The notes: generated by a model not told the origin, from the sequence alone. A stretch of 64,000 bases of DNA from Embleya hyalina (GCF_003967355.1 NZ_BIFH01000028.1:1-64000); one strand, 5' to 3'; positions 16,163 to 25,663 are shown, counted from the first letter of the stretch. Translations and numbers: made by a program.

Positions 16163-16540
16163 ATGAGCGAGGAGATCGTCTACAAGCTGGTCGGCGCCGA
16201 CGAGTGGGCCGAGGCGGTGCGGGCCGGTCGGTTCGCGGGGTCCGGGATCGACCTGGTGGACGGCTACGTGCACCTGTCCACGGGCGCGCAGGTGGCCGAG
16301 ACCGCCCGGCGGCACTTCGCCGGCCGCGACGATCTGGTCCTGGTGGCGCTGGATCCGGCCGCCCTGGGCGCGGCGCTGCGCTGGGAACCCTCGCGCGGCG
16401 GCGCGCTGTTCCCGCACGTGTACGGCGTGGTGGAGCCGGCCGCGGCGCTCTGGACCGATCCGCTGAACCTGCCGGCGACCCCCGACGGCGACCACGTGGC
16501 CGAGGCGGTCCTCGCGACGCTGGCCACCCACGGGCACTGA
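16163..16540 (+). CDS. DUF952 family protein
   Basis: A 125-residue protein matching the DUF952 pattern: YKLVGADEWAEAVRAGRFAG at the N-terminus, GYVHLSTGAQVAETARRHF, and FPHVYGVVEP near the C-terminus. Members are small proteins of unknown enzymology with a conserved His/Ser pair (here in VHLST). It is flanked by unrelated genes. Confidence 0.93.
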   Translation: MSEEIVYKLVGADEWAEAVRAGRFAGSGIDLVDGYVHLSTGAQVAETARRHFAGRDDLVLVALDPAALGAALRWEPSRGGALFPHVYGVVEPAAALWTDPLNLPATPDGDHVAEAVLATLATHGH

Positions 16541-16703
16541 CCGCCGGGCGGCGGGTGCCGGGCGCGGTGTGCCGAGGCGATCCACGCGATGCCGGACACC
16601 CGCGGGCACCGATCGCCGGGCGAGTCGTGCCGCGCCCGGGTCGCCGAGGTGGTGCCGAAGGTGTTCGGGCGTCGATCGGTCGGGGTCCGGCCCGGGTTCG
16701 GCG

Positions 16704-17908
16704 CTATCGGGTCGGTGTGCGCAGCAGGTCGCCGGAGGTCGTGTCGTCGACGAAGGTGCGGATTCCCGGGCCGGTGAGCTCGCGAGGGGCGAAGCCGTCG
16801 AAGTAGGCCAGTGGTACGTGTACACACACCAGTGCCGCGGCCACCAGCACCCGATGGCGTGTGCGCGTCCGGGACGAGGTCGCGTCGGGCCGCTCCTTTC
16901 CCAGCCACCACCACGCCACCACGGCCGTGTTGGCCAGGAGCAGGAACGCCCAGCGGTGGGTGTCCCATCCGGCGAACGCGGCCGCCGGCGGTGCGATGGC
17001 CGCCGCGATCGCCGGCAGCCGGCGCGGCCCCACCACCGTGCCCCCGGCGAACGCCGGGGCCGGCGCCGCGGCGAGGAGCACCGCGAGCGGGACCAGGAAC
17101 CACAACACCTCGAACGGCTCGTACATCCGCAGACTCTCCGCCTGGGTCCGGCCGAAGATCTCGAACACGTCGGCCCGGGCCGGGAATCCGCCCTCGCGCA
17201 GCCGAGCCCGCAGACCGGGCACCGCCCCGTCCGAGGCGGGCGACACGAGCAGCACGACGCCGCCGACCACCACGGACGGCGCGAGCACGGCCGCCGCCCG
17301 GCGGATCGGCAGCCGGTCCACCACCGGCAGGGTGAACAGCGGGATCACGGTCGGCATCGCGATCTCGTGCACGCACACCGCGACCGCCATCAGCAGCGCG
17401 GCGGCGACCGTACGACCTCGGGCGAGCAGCCACCACGCGCCGAACAGGGCCAGGAACAGCAGCTGTTCGAAGTAGCCGACCTCGTGGAAGAGATAGCCGC
17501 CGGTGGGCAGCACCAGCCACCCGGCCACCAGGGCCCGCCGGGCCGGCAGCCGGGTGCGCGCCGCCGCGACCACCACGACCGCGAGCAGCGCGGCCAGGAT
17601 CAGAAACGACGTGCCGGCGAACAGCGCGTACGGGTAGTCCGTCGCCTCCGCGACCGGATGCGGCACCGTGCCGACCACGAACCGCCGGTGGAAGCCGTCC
17701 TGGAGCGAGATCGACGCAACGTCGCGGTCCACGCGCTCGGCGCCCGGATCCCGGTGTACGCGGCCAGGACGACGCACGCCACGAGGAGCAGCCCCCGGCG
17801 GGTGGGCGCGGAGAGGCGCCGTCGGCGGGGCGCGGCCGGCGCGGAGACGCCCGCGGACATCGCTCGCACGACCGGCCGAACAACCGGTTCACAACACGTT
17901 TCGGGCAT
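16704..17908 (-). pseudogene. Multi-spanning membrane protein with a probable frameshift
   Basis: From about 17740 down to 16704 one frame encodes a ~340-residue membrane protein with about nine hydrophobic segments (for example PYALFAGTSFLILAALLAVV). Its N-terminal part, however, is in another frame: ATG 17908 (Shine-Dalgarno GAGGT) or ATG 17860 leads into a Pro/Arg-rich stretch and a hydrophobic helix RRGLLLVACVVLAAYTGI, then becomes junk. The two frames join near 17735-17750 (GGCGCCGAGCGCG), where the second resumes as ERVDRDVASISLQDGF. Either a real frameshift or a sequence error. Function unknown; it resembles uncharacterised actinobacterial polytopic proteins. Confidence 0.65.
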
Positions 17909-18149
17909 GGCTGACCTCACCGTCGGCGCCCCGACGGAGGAGGAGCGCGAAGGAAATCGGGCGAACGGGGGCTCGGGGTCGGGGAGACCGGCGGGTGGCT
18001 CGGCGCGCGGGTGCGGCGGCCGAACCCACTGGTGACCAGACGAGTCGAGCGGGCGGCGATCCAACGGGTGAGCCCCCGGAATTTCCTGTGGCGCCGATCA
18101 CAGCGACGGGTCGACCGCGCCCCCGGCGGAGCGCGCGACCGACCTGCGG

Positions 18150-18947
18150 TCAGGGGGCGTCGACGGGGATCGACGCATTCGTCGGCCGACCCGGAACGCG
18201 GTCCAGGGTGATCCCGAAGTACTCGCGGTAGGCGGCCAGGAGCGCGGCGTCGTCGACGAGTCGCTCCTCGTGGCGGTCGGTGCCGGTGGTCCGGATCAGG
18301 GTGCGGTCGGAGATGGTGATCCGCCCGTCCGGGAGCGCGAGCGAGCACACCGGGGAGTGGGTGAAGCGCGACGTCGGCGCGGTCTGGTGCCACCAGCACC
18401 CGGTGACGAAGTCGCCCGACACGCGTGGGCGGGGTTCCAGGCGGTACGCGCGCTTGCCGTCGTGCAGGACGTCGACCTCGCCGTGCTCGCCGTCGACGAT
18501 CCGGAACACCCCGCCGGGGTCCACCTGGTCCGTCCGCAGGTCCAGCCGTATCGGGCGGTGGGTGAACCGCCCGAAGCCGACGTCGACCAGCCACGGATGC
18601 TCCAGGTCGACGCGCAGCGCGAGGTGGTCGAACGGGATCCCCACGCACCCCGAGCCGTCGTAGGTGTACGCGGACGACAGCGTGACGCGGTAGCCGAGTT
18701 CGCGCAGCAACACGGCGAACGCACCGCAGAGTTCGTAGCACAGGCCGCCGCGCCGCCGATCCAGGATCTTCGCGAGCAGCGCGTCCTCGTCGAGCGAGAG
18801 CGGGCGACCCATGTGGATGTCCAGATTCTCGAACGGGACGGTCAGCAGATGCCGCCACTGCAATTCGGCCAACGTCTCCGGATCCGGGGACGGCGGGCGA
18901 GGGACGCCGAGCAGGGCCAGGTAGTTGTCGATGCGGTTCGGGTTCAC
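18150..18947 (-). CDS. nat: Arylamine N-acetyltransferase
   Basis: A 265-residue NAT, transferring acetyl from acetyl-CoA to arylamines, hydrazines or, in antibiotic clusters, amino starter units. The cysteine-protease-like triad is visible: Cys70 in RGGLCYEL, His108 in IPFDHLALRV and Asp122 in WLVDVGFG. GTG 18947 follows GGAGG with 5-6 nt spacing; the longer ORF start at 19160 lacks support. It stands alone on the minus strand. Confidence 0.95.
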   Translation of the reverse strand: MNPNRIDNYLALLGVPRPPSPDPETLAELQWRHLLTVPFENLDIHMGRPLSLDEDALLAKILDRRRGGLCYELCGAFAVLLRELGYRVTLSSAYTYDGSGCVGIPFDHLALRVDLEHPWLVDVGFGRFTHRPIRLDLRTDQVDPGGVFRIVDGEHGEVDVLHDGKRAYRLEPRPRVSGDFVTGCWWHQTAPTSRFTHSPVCSLALPDGRITISDRTLIRTTGTDRHEERLVDDAALLAAYREYFGITLDRVPGRPTNASIPVDAP

Positions 18948-19059
18948 CGTGCCTCCGGGCTGTGTGCGCGGCAGAGTTCGGCCGAGCCTCGGCATGCCCT
19001 CCGGGGACGGGCCTCGCCGGCCCGGTCCGGGCCTCCCTCGCGGTCGGTGTGAGCGGGCG

Positions 19060-19985
19060 TGTGGGGCGCGAAAAATAGCACGACAGGCCCGGTCTCGCGG
19101 CGGCATCACGCGAGGGCCGCTACCGGCCGCGGCGATGCGGCGCTCCAGGCGGCGCACCACCCCCGGGCCGCTGCCCGCGCGGCCAGGGCCCCGGGTCTGC
19201 TCGGTCGACCCGGACGCCTTCCATCGGCGCGCGCCGATCGCCGGTCTCGCCCACCACGACGCCGGGCGCGGCCTGTTGTCGCGGCGGCATCATGCGAGGG
19301 CCGCTACCGGCTGCGGCGATGCGGCGGTCCGGGCGGCGCAGCCCCCGGACCGTTGCCCGCGCGGCCAGGGCCCCGGGTCTGCTCGGTCGACCCGGACGCC
19401 TTCCATCGGCGCGCGCCGACCGCCGGTCTCGCCCACCACGACGTCGGGCGCGGCCTGTTGCCCGCCGGCCGGTCGAGGGGATCCGCACGCCGGCACAGCC
19501 GCCACCGGCCTGGGACGTGCGGCCGGCCCACCGGTTCGACGAACACGTACGCCGGTCCGAGACCGTGCGCACCTACGCCCGGGCGGGCCGCCGCCAGGCC
19601 GCCGCCCCCGACATCCCCGGCCCGGGCGGGTGCGGCCGCAGGACGTCGACCGGCTGTGTGCGTTCGGTGTGGTCCTGGACGGCTCCGGATCGTTGGACAC
19701 CGCAAGGCCCCGGGCGCGATCGCCTCCTGCGCGAGTGCCCGGGACGTACCGGCCGCACGGGTGGTGTACGGCGACGCCGGCTACCTGTCGGTCGAGGACA
19801 TCGACCGGCGTGCCGTGCGCGGGCGCGGCGGCACGGTCCCGCAACCGGGGATCCGTCTTCGGGAGGGCGCCGCCGACTTCCCCGCCGACGGGCCGATCCC
19901 GGTGATCACCGACGGGCGCTGCGACGTGTTGCGCCCGGCCGCCGTTCTCCCCGCGCGGGCCGGTGTTCCGGGTGGGCCGAAGGGG
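19060..19985 (+). pseudogene. Decayed vWA-like predicted metallopeptidase (DUF2201-like)
   Basis: Successive pieces of one protein lie in three frames. TYARAGRRQAAAPD (19571) is frame A; FGVVLDGSGSLDT (19663, carrying the DxSGS MIDAS motif of vWA domains) is frame B; GAIAS...ARDVPAARVVYGDAGYLS, then GRGGTVPQPG and PVITDGRCDVL (19701-19925) are frame C; LPFSPRGPVFRVG in a shifted frame ends near 19985. That order matches the C-terminal half of vWA-like DUF2201 proteins. Upstream, VDPDAFHRRAPIAGLAHH looks like their N-terminal part and is duplicated. There is no usable reading frame. The usual MoxR-type ATPase partner is absent. Confidence 0.7.
19095..19460 (+). repeat. Tandem duplication of a ~183-bp unit
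   Basis: Copy 1 (19095-19278, 184 bp) and copy 2 (19279-19460, 182 bp) abut exactly, each starting TCGCGGCGGCATCA and ending GGCCTGTTG, with about ten substitutions and one 2-bp indel between them. It lies in the N-terminal part of the decayed vWA-like gene. Confidence 0.92.
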
Positions 19986-20129
19986 CCGCCGACCTGGGCG
20001 ACTACTGCGATCCCGGTAGGCCGTCGTGCGGTTTCGGTAGGTCGCGGTGTCCGTAGCGGCATGACGACGGGAGGGGTCTTCCCGAACGAACCTCGAAGGG
20101 TCATCGCTCGTGGATATGGAGACCCTGAC

Positions 20130-22343
20130 GTGGCGACTTTTCTGTATCGGCTCGGCCTCGCGGGCTTTCGGCGGCGCGGTCGGGTGCTCTTGGTGTGGCT
20201 GGGGGTGCTGGTCGTGGTCGCGGTGGGCGCCGCGCAGGCGTCGGGGCCCTCGGACGAGGAGTTCTCGATGCCGGGGATCGAGTCGCAAAAGGCGTTCGAT
20301 CTCATGGAGGAGCGTTTTCCCGGAACCGCGGCCGACGGCGCCACCGCCCGGATCGTCTTCGTTGCCCCGGACGGACGCAAGGTGACCGAGGGCAACCTGC
20401 GCGAGGCCGTCGAGCGCGCGGTGAAATCGCTGGGCGAGGGTCCGCAGGTGGCCGGTGTCGCGGACCCGTTCGCGTCGAAGGCGGTGAGCAAGGACGGTGC
20501 GACCGCGTATGCGACGGTCACCTACAAGGTGGAGTCCAACGACGTCACCGACGCCGGCCGCGCGGCGGTGAACAAGGCGGCGGAGCAGGCGCGTTCGGCG
20601 GGCCTGACGGTGGAGACCGGCGGGTCGGCGATGGACGACGGCGGCGGACCCGACGGGAGCGCGGAACTGGTCGGCCTCTCGGCGGCCGCGGTCGTGCTGC
20701 TGTTCACCTTCGGGTCGTTGGCCGCCGCGGGCCTGCCGCTGCTGACCGCGATCGTGGGGATCGCCGTGAGCCTGTTCGGGATCCTGCTCCTCGCGGGCCC
20801 TCTGGGTTTGTCCTCGGACACGCTCACCCTCGGGATGATGCTGGGCCTGGCGGTGGGCATCGACTACGCGCTGTTCGTGGTCTCCCGCTATCGGGAGGAG
20901 CGCGGGCGCGGCCGGGCGCCGCACGAGGCGGCCGGGGTGGCGGTGGGTACCGCCGGATCGGCGGTCGTGTTCGCCGGGGTCACCGTGATCATCGCGCTGG
21001 CCGGCCTGTCGGTGGTCGGGATTCCGACGCTGACGAAAATGGGCCTGGCCGCCGCCGGAGCCGTCGCGGTCGCCGTGCTGGTCGCGTTGACCGTGGTGCC
21101 CGCGCTGCTCGGTTTCTGGCCGAACGCGGTGCTCGCCCGCCGGGTGCGCAAGGGCCGCGCGCGGGGCGGCCCGGCCGCCGGGCGGGACAACCTCGGTACC
21201 CGCTGGGCGCGTTTCGTGCTGCGTCGTCCCGTGGCGGTGCTGGTGCTCGGCGTGGTGGCCCTGGTCGCGCTCGCCGTGCCGATGGTGTCGCTGCGACTCG
21301 GCATGCCGGGCGACGAGGCCAAGTCCACCGCCACCACCGAGCGGCGTGCCTACGACGCGCTCGCCGAGGGCTTCGGCCCGGGCTTCAACGGCCCGCTGAC
21401 CATCGTCGTGGATGCGAAGGGCGCGGCCGACCCGCAGGCCGCGGTGCGCGCCGTCGGCGACCGGATCGGCCGTACCGACGGCATCGTGTCGGTCGCGCCG
21501 GCCCGCTTCAACGAGGCCGGCGACACGGCGGTCTTCCGGGCCACCCCGTCGACCAGCCCCACGGACGAGAAGACCAAGGACCTGGTGGAGACGATCCGCC
21601 GCAACCGCGCGGACGTGGAACGACAGGCGTCGGCGACGTTCGAGGTCACCGGAACGACCGCGCTGAACATCGACGTCGCGGCCAAGGTGCAGGCCGCGCT
21701 GGTGCCGTATCTCGCGGTGGTGGGCGGCCTGGCGGTGGTCCTGCTGCTCGTGGTCTTCCGATCCGTGCTGGTGCCGGTGAAGGCGGCCCTGGGCTTCGTG
21801 CTGTCGGTGCTGGCGGCGCTGGGTGTACTGGTGCTGGTCTTCCAGAAGGGACACGCGGCGGACCTGTTCGGCGTGGAGCAGACGGGGCCGATCATGAGCC
21901 TGATGCCGATCTTCATGATGGGCATCGTCTTCGGACTGGCCATGGACTACGAGGTGTTCCTGGTCTCGCGGATGCGGGAGGCGTACACCCACGGGGAGGG
22001 CGCCCACCAAGCCGTCGTGTCCGGGTTCCGGCACAGCTCCCGGGTGGTGACGGCCGCCGCGTTGATCATGGTCGCGGTCTTCTCCGGATTCATCGGGGAG
22101 GACGGGTCGCTGATCAAGATGCTCGGGTTCGGCCTGGCCGCCGCGGTGCTCTTCGACGCCTTCGTGGTCCGGATGGCGATCGTGCCCGCGGTGTTGGCCC
22201 TGCTCGGCGACCGGGCCTGGTGGTTGCCGACGTGGCTGGGGCGCGTCCTGCCCCGCGTCGACGTGGAAGGCGCGGCACTCGGCCACGCGCGCTCGCACGA
22301 CCGGCGCCCCGACCCGGACGGGCCGGTCCGGGCACACGTGTGA
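20130..22343 (+). CDS. MMPL/RND-family exporter
   Basis: A 737-residue inner-membrane permease with the duplicated MMPL layout: helix 1 (about residues 14-33), a large extracytoplasmic loop, five helices, then the same again. The paired proton-relay segments are GIDYALFVVSRYREE (about residue 242) and AMDYEVFLVSRMREAY (about residue 603). Homologues export lipids, pigments or antibiotics. GTG 20130 follows GGAG by 8 nt; the ORF reads open far upstream through the pseudogene, which is not part of it. The histidine kinase and response regulator genes 112 bp downstream may sense or regulate it. Confidence 0.95.
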   Translation: MATFLYRLGLAGFRRRGRVLLVWLGVLVVVAVGAAQASGPSDEEFSMPGIESQKAFDLMEERFPGTAADGATARIVFVAPDGRKVTEGNLREAVERAVKSLGEGPQVAGVADPFASKAVSKDGATAYATVTYKVESNDVTDAGRAAVNKAAEQARSAGLTVETGGSAMDDGGGPDGSAELVGLSAAAVVLLFTFGSLAAAGLPLLTAIVGIAVSLFGILLLAGPLGLSSDTLTLGMMLGLAVGIDYALFVVSRYREERGRGRAPHEAAGVAVGTAGSAVVFAGVTVIIALAGLSVVGIPTLTKMGLAAAGAVAVAVLVALTVVPALLGFWPNAVLARRVRKGRARGGPAAGRDNLGTRWARFVLRRPVAVLVLGVVALVALAVPMVSLRLGMPGDEAKSTATTERRAYDALAEGFGPGFNGPLTIVVDAKGAADPQAAVRAVGDRIGRTDGIVSVAPARFNEAGDTAVFRATPSTSPTDEKTKDLVETIRRNRADVERQASATFEVTGTTALNIDVAAKVQAALVPYLAVVGGLAVVLLLVVFRSVLVPVKAALGFVLSVLAALGVLVLVFQKGHAADLFGVEQTGPIMSLMPIFMMGIVFGLAMDYEVFLVSRMREAYTHGEGAHQAVVSGFRHSSRVVTAAALIMVAVFSGFIGEDGSLIKMLGFGLAAAVLFDAFVVRMAIVPAVLALLGDRAWWLPTWLGRVLPRVDVEGAALGHARSHDRRPDPDGPVRAHV

Positions 22344-22455
22344 CGCCTTTCGCCGCGGATTCCGCCCGAGTACGTCGTCTCGGGCGGTCCGCGGCGCCCG
22401 CTCGCGCCGTCATCGGCGACCATGGACCTCGGCACGCCCCCTCACGGAGAGCACG

Positions 22456-23685
22456 ATGACCGGCAACCTCGAACGGTACGCGGAACGCCACGCCCGGGTC
22501 GCGGACGTGGTCACGGCGGTGGCGTCCGGCGTCTGCACGGTCTTCGGGGCCCGGATCAGCACCTCCGAGTCCGCGCCCCCGCACGCCCTGTGGCCCGCCT
22601 GGATCCTGGTCCTGTCCGGGGTGGCCGTGATGGCCTCCCGCAGCCGGCCGCGAGCCGCCCTCGTGGTCACCGCCGCCTCGGCCGCCGTGCTGACCGCGCT
22701 GGGCTACCTGCCCAGCCCCCTGCTGCTGGCCCCCGTGATGACCGCCCTGTACTGGCTCGCCGCGCTCACCGATTCGCGGACCGTCGGCGTCTACGGCTCG
22801 GCGACCATGACCGTGCTCCTGGCCACCTCGCTGGCCGGCGCGCCGATCGGCGACGACTTCACGCTGCGGACCGTGGGCACGGTCCTGTGGCTGCTGCTGC
22901 CGGTGTCCCTGGGCAGTTGGAGCCGGTTGCGGCGCGCCTACGTCGAGTCCGTCCAGGCCCGCGCCGCGCACGCCGAGCGCACCCGCGAGGAGGAGGCCCG
23001 GCTGCGTGTCGCCGAGGAACGTATGCGCATCGCCCGCGAACTCCACGACGCCGTGGCCCACCACATGGCCGTCGCCCACGCCCAGGCCGGTACCGCCGCC
23101 CACCTCGCCGACACACACCCGGAGCAGACCCGGCAGATCCTGACCGACCTGGTCGGCACCACCACCGCCGCGCTCCTGGAACTGCGCGCCACGGTGGGTG
23201 TGTTGCGCCGCACCGCCGATCCGGAGGCCGATCCGCTGGAGCCCGCCCCGGGCCTGGACCGCCTCCCGACGCTGGTCGCGGCCTGCGCGTCGGCCGGCCT
23301 GACGGTCACCGTCGACACCGAAGGACAGGCCCGACCGCTGTCCCCGGGCGTGGACCTGACCGCCTACCGGATCATCCAGGAGGCCCTGACCAACGCCACG
23401 AAACACGCGTCCGACCACGTGGCCCGGGTCCGGCTCCGCTACGACGAGGCGCGCCTGCTGATCACCGTCACCAACGACGGCACGACCGACGGCGGGGCCG
23501 TGCCGCCGGTGCCCGGTGGCGGATACGGACTGATGGGGATGCGCGAACGCGCCCACTCCGTCGGCGGCGACCTGCGCGCCGGTCCCCGACCCGAGGGCGG
23601 CTTCGAAGTCGCGGCCGCCCTCCCCTTCCAGCCCCGCACCCCGGCGGACGCCCCGGCGGGACGACGACACGAGGAAACCCGTTGA
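22456..23685 (+). CDS. Sensor histidine kinase (NarL-type, HisKA_3)
   Basis: A 409-residue membrane kinase. The N-terminal ~150 residues contain four or more short transmembrane segments with no sizeable extracellular sensor. A coiled linker (about 160-190) leads to the HisKA_3 box with phospho-acceptor His197 in ARELHDAVAHHM. The HATPase_c has N-box EALTNATKHA and G-box GGGYGLMGMRERA. GAGAG precedes ATG 22456. It overlaps the response regulator by TTGA, forming a two-component pair downstream of the MMPL exporter. Confidence 0.96.
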   Translation: MTGNLERYAERHARVADVVTAVASGVCTVFGARISTSESAPPHALWPAWILVLSGVAVMASRSRPRAALVVTAASAAVLTALGYLPSPLLLAPVMTALYWLAALTDSRTVGVYGSATMTVLLATSLAGAPIGDDFTLRTVGTVLWLLLPVSLGSWSRLRRAYVESVQARAAHAERTREEEARLRVAEERMRIARELHDAVAHHMAVAHAQAGTAAHLADTHPEQTRQILTDLVGTTTAALLELRATVGVLRRTADPEADPLEPAPGLDRLPTLVAACASAGLTVTVDTEGQARPLSPGVDLTAYRIIQEALTNATKHASDHVARVRLRYDEARLLITVTNDGTTDGGAVPPVPGGGYGLMGMRERAHSVGGDLRAGPRPEGGFEVAAALPFQPRTPADAPAGRRHEETR

Positions 23686-24362
23686 CCATCCGTGTCCTGC
23701 TCGCCGACGACCAGGCCCTGCTGCGCGGCACCTTCCGGCTCCTGATCGACTCCTGCGCCGACATGGAGGTGGTCGGCGAGGCCGCCGACGGCGGGCAGGC
23801 GGTGGCGGCGGCCCGTGCCCACCGGCCCGACGTCGTCCTGATGGACATCCGCATGCCCGGTACCGACGGCCTCGCCGCCACCGCCGCGATCTGCGAGGAT
23901 CCCGACCTCGCCGGCACCCGCGTGCTGATCCTGACCATGTTCGAGACCGAGGAATACGTCGCCCGGGCGCTGCGCGTCGGTGCCAGCGGTTTCCTCGGCA
24001 AGTACGTCACCACGGACGCGCTCCTCGACGGCATCCGAACCGTCGCCGGGGGCGAGGCGCTGCTGTCCCCGGGCGCCACCCGGGCGCTGATCTCCCGCTT
24101 CCTCACCACGCCCGCCGCCGGACCGCCCCTGGCCCCGGTCGAACGCCTCGCCGACCTGACACCGCGCGAACAGGAGGTCACGATCCTGGCGGCGCACGGC
24201 AAGTCCAACGACCGGATCGCCGCGGAGCTGGTCCTGAGCGTGCTGACCGTCCGCACCCACATCCAACGCGCCATGACCAAACTCGGCGCCCGCGATCGCG
24301 CCCAACTCGTCGTCATCGCCTACCAGAGCGGTCTGGTGCGCCCCGAACCCCCCGGCCTCTGA
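23682..24362 (+). CDS. NarL/LuxR-type response regulator
   Basis: A 226-residue regulator starting at TTG 23682, which overlaps the kinase stop (TTGA) and is preceded by GAGGA. The receiver domain has the acidic pair Asp9/Asp10, phosphoacceptor Asp55 in VVLMDIRMPGTDG and a Lys near 105 in SGFLGK. The LuxR HTH is near 160-220 (LTPREQEVTILAAHGKSND, then LSVLTVRTHIQRAMTKLGARD). It probably regulates the MMPL gene, inferred from linkage. Confidence 0.96.
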   Translation: MTIRVLLADDQALLRGTFRLLIDSCADMEVVGEAADGGQAVAAARAHRPDVVLMDIRMPGTDGLAATAAICEDPDLAGTRVLILTMFETEEYVARALRVGASGFLGKYVTTDALLDGIRTVAGGEALLSPGATRALISRFLTTPAAGPPLAPVERLADLTPREQEVTILAAHGKSNDRIAAELVLSVLTVRTHIQRAMTKLGARDRAQLVVIAYQSGLVRPEPPGL

Positions 24363-24376
24363 GGACGGCGCACACC

Positions 24377-24405
24377 ACGCCCACGGATGCGCCCCTCGTG
24401 GGCGT
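24377..24405 (+). terminator. Stem-loop terminator after the two-component operon
   Basis: ACGCCCACG and CGTGGGCGT form a perfect 9-bp stem with an 11-nt loop, 14 nt after the response-regulator stop. No T-tract. Confidence 0.55.
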
Positions 24406-24422
24406 CGGCGGGCACGGGAGGC

Positions 24423-24428
24423 TAGGTT
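24423..24428 (+). promoter_or_regulatory. -10 hexamer TAGGTT, leaderless promoter of the racemase-like gene
   Basis: TAGGTT, then 7 nt, then ATG 24436. The possible upstream TTG start at 24427 would overlap this hexamer. Confidence 0.5.
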
Positions 24429-24435
24429 GGAGCGC

Positions 24436-25236
24436 ATGCGTGTGGCGTTGATCGATTCGGGGACGGGGTTGCTGCCGACAGCCGGGTGGTTGCGGCGGTT
24501 GCGGCCCGATCTGGACCTGTTGTTGTGCATGGACCCCGATCACATGCCCTGGGGCGACCGGAGCGAGGCGGTGATCACCGCACGGGTGCTGGCCGCCGGT
24601 GAACTGGCCGTCGCGCGCGGTGTCGACGGCATGGTGGTGCCGTGCAACACGGCCACCGTCACCGCGCTCGACACGCTGCGTGCCCGGCACGAGCCCGCCG
24701 TGCCGGTGGTGGGCACGGTGCCCGCGATCAAGCCGGCCGCGGCGGCCGGCGCGCCGTTCGCGGTGTGGGCCACCGCGGCGACCACCGCGAGTGCCTATCA
24801 GGCCCGGCTGATCGAGGAGTTCGCCGCCGGGCACACCGTGGTCCGGATCGCCTGTCCGGGCCTGGCCGAGGCGATCGACCGGGCAGATGAGCCGGCCATC
24901 GAGGTGGCCCTCGCCGACGCGGCGCGCCGCACGCCCGCCCACTGCGCGGGCGTGGTCCTGGGCTGTACGCACTACCCGCTGGTCGCCGAGCGGATCGCCG
25001 CCGCGCTGCCCGCCGAGGTGCTGCTGTACGACAGCGCCGAGGCGGTCGCGCGGCAGACGTTGCGCCGGCTCGGCCTGAGCGAGCACGCGGGGGCGACGCC
25101 GGGCGGCATCGAGGTGCTGCTCAGCGGGCGCCCGGGCGCGCTCCCGCCGAACGCGCTGGCCTACCCGCTCGGCCGGGCCCTCGCCGGTGGCCGCCCGCTG
25201 GAGGCGTCCACCGGGATCGGCGCCGGATCGGTCTGA
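24436..25236 (+). CDS. Aspartate/glutamate racemase-family protein
   Basis: A 266-residue protein of the PLP-independent Asp/Glu racemase fold. The two catalytic cysteines of the family are present: Cys70 in VVPCNTAT and Cys177 in LGCTHYPL. The N-terminus ALIDSGTGLLPTAGWLRRL resembles MurI but matches an actinobacterial side group better, so a peptidoglycan role is not assured. It is convergent with the VOC gene across 12 bp. Confidence 0.92.
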   Translation: MRVALIDSGTGLLPTAGWLRRLRPDLDLLLCMDPDHMPWGDRSEAVITARVLAAGELAVARGVDGMVVPCNTATVTALDTLRARHEPAVPVVGTVPAIKPAAAAGAPFAVWATAATTASAYQARLIEEFAAGHTVVRIACPGLAEAIDRADEPAIEVALADAARRTPAHCAGVVLGCTHYPLVAERIAAALPAEVLLYDSAEAVARQTLRRLGLSEHAGATPGGIEVLLSGRPGALPPNALAYPLGRALAGGRPLEASTGIGAGSV

Positions 25237-25248
25237 GCCGACCGCCGC

Positions 25249-25650
25249 TCACGCGTTCCAGCCGCGGGTGCACAGCACCAGCGGGTAGCCGTCCGGGTCG
25301 GTGACGGTGACGCCGAACCTGTCCCAGTAGGGGTTGTGCGCGGCGACGCGGGTGCCGCCCGTCGCGATCAGCCGGTCGACCAGCTCGGGGTCGATCGGGC
25401 CGCCCAGGTAGAGCACGAACAGGTCGTCGACGGTCGGCGTCGGCGTCAGCGGGTTCTCCGGGTCCCGGGTGAGTTCGAAGTGCCAGCCGCCCCCGGGCAG
25501 TCCGACCATCACCAGGTCGTGCTCGCCGGCGACCCGCTCGGTGGTGCGCCACAGCACGCTCAGGCCCAACCCCTCGACGTGGAACCGCTCGGCGGCGGCG
25601 AGATCGAGGGAGGGGCGGGCGATGCGGACGTGCGTGTCGATGTCGATCAT
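25249..25650 (-). CDS. VOC/glyoxalase-like protein
   Basis: A 133-residue single VOC protein with two beta-alpha-beta-beta-beta modules (RIARPSLDLAAAERFHVEGLG; DRFGVTVTDPDGYPLVLC). The DPDGYP element and metal-site-like His/Glu in GWHFELT are typical of antibiotic-resistance or dioxygenase-like VOCs, but the substrate is unknown. Confidence 0.9.
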   Translation of the reverse strand: MIDIDTHVRIARPSLDLAAAERFHVEGLGLSVLWRTTERVAGEHDLVMVGLPGGGWHFELTRDPENPLTPTPTVDDLFVLYLGGPIDPELVDRLIATGGTRVAAHNPYWDRFGVTVTDPDGYPLVLCTRGWNA

Positions 25651-25657
25651 GGCGGTG

Positions 25658-25663
25658 AGGCTA
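25658..25663 (-). promoter_or_regulatory. -10 hexamer TAGCCT, leaderless promoter of the VOC gene
   Basis: TAGCCT on the minus strand ends 7 nt before ATG 25650; no Shine-Dalgarno. Confidence 0.5.

Noticed and set aside
19059-22343. 1094-residue fusion protein ahead of the MMPL exporter
   Set aside because: The first 350 residues are Arg/Pro-rich out-of-frame shadow of a decayed gene; GTG 20130 with GGAG is the natural start of a normal 737-residue MMPL protein.
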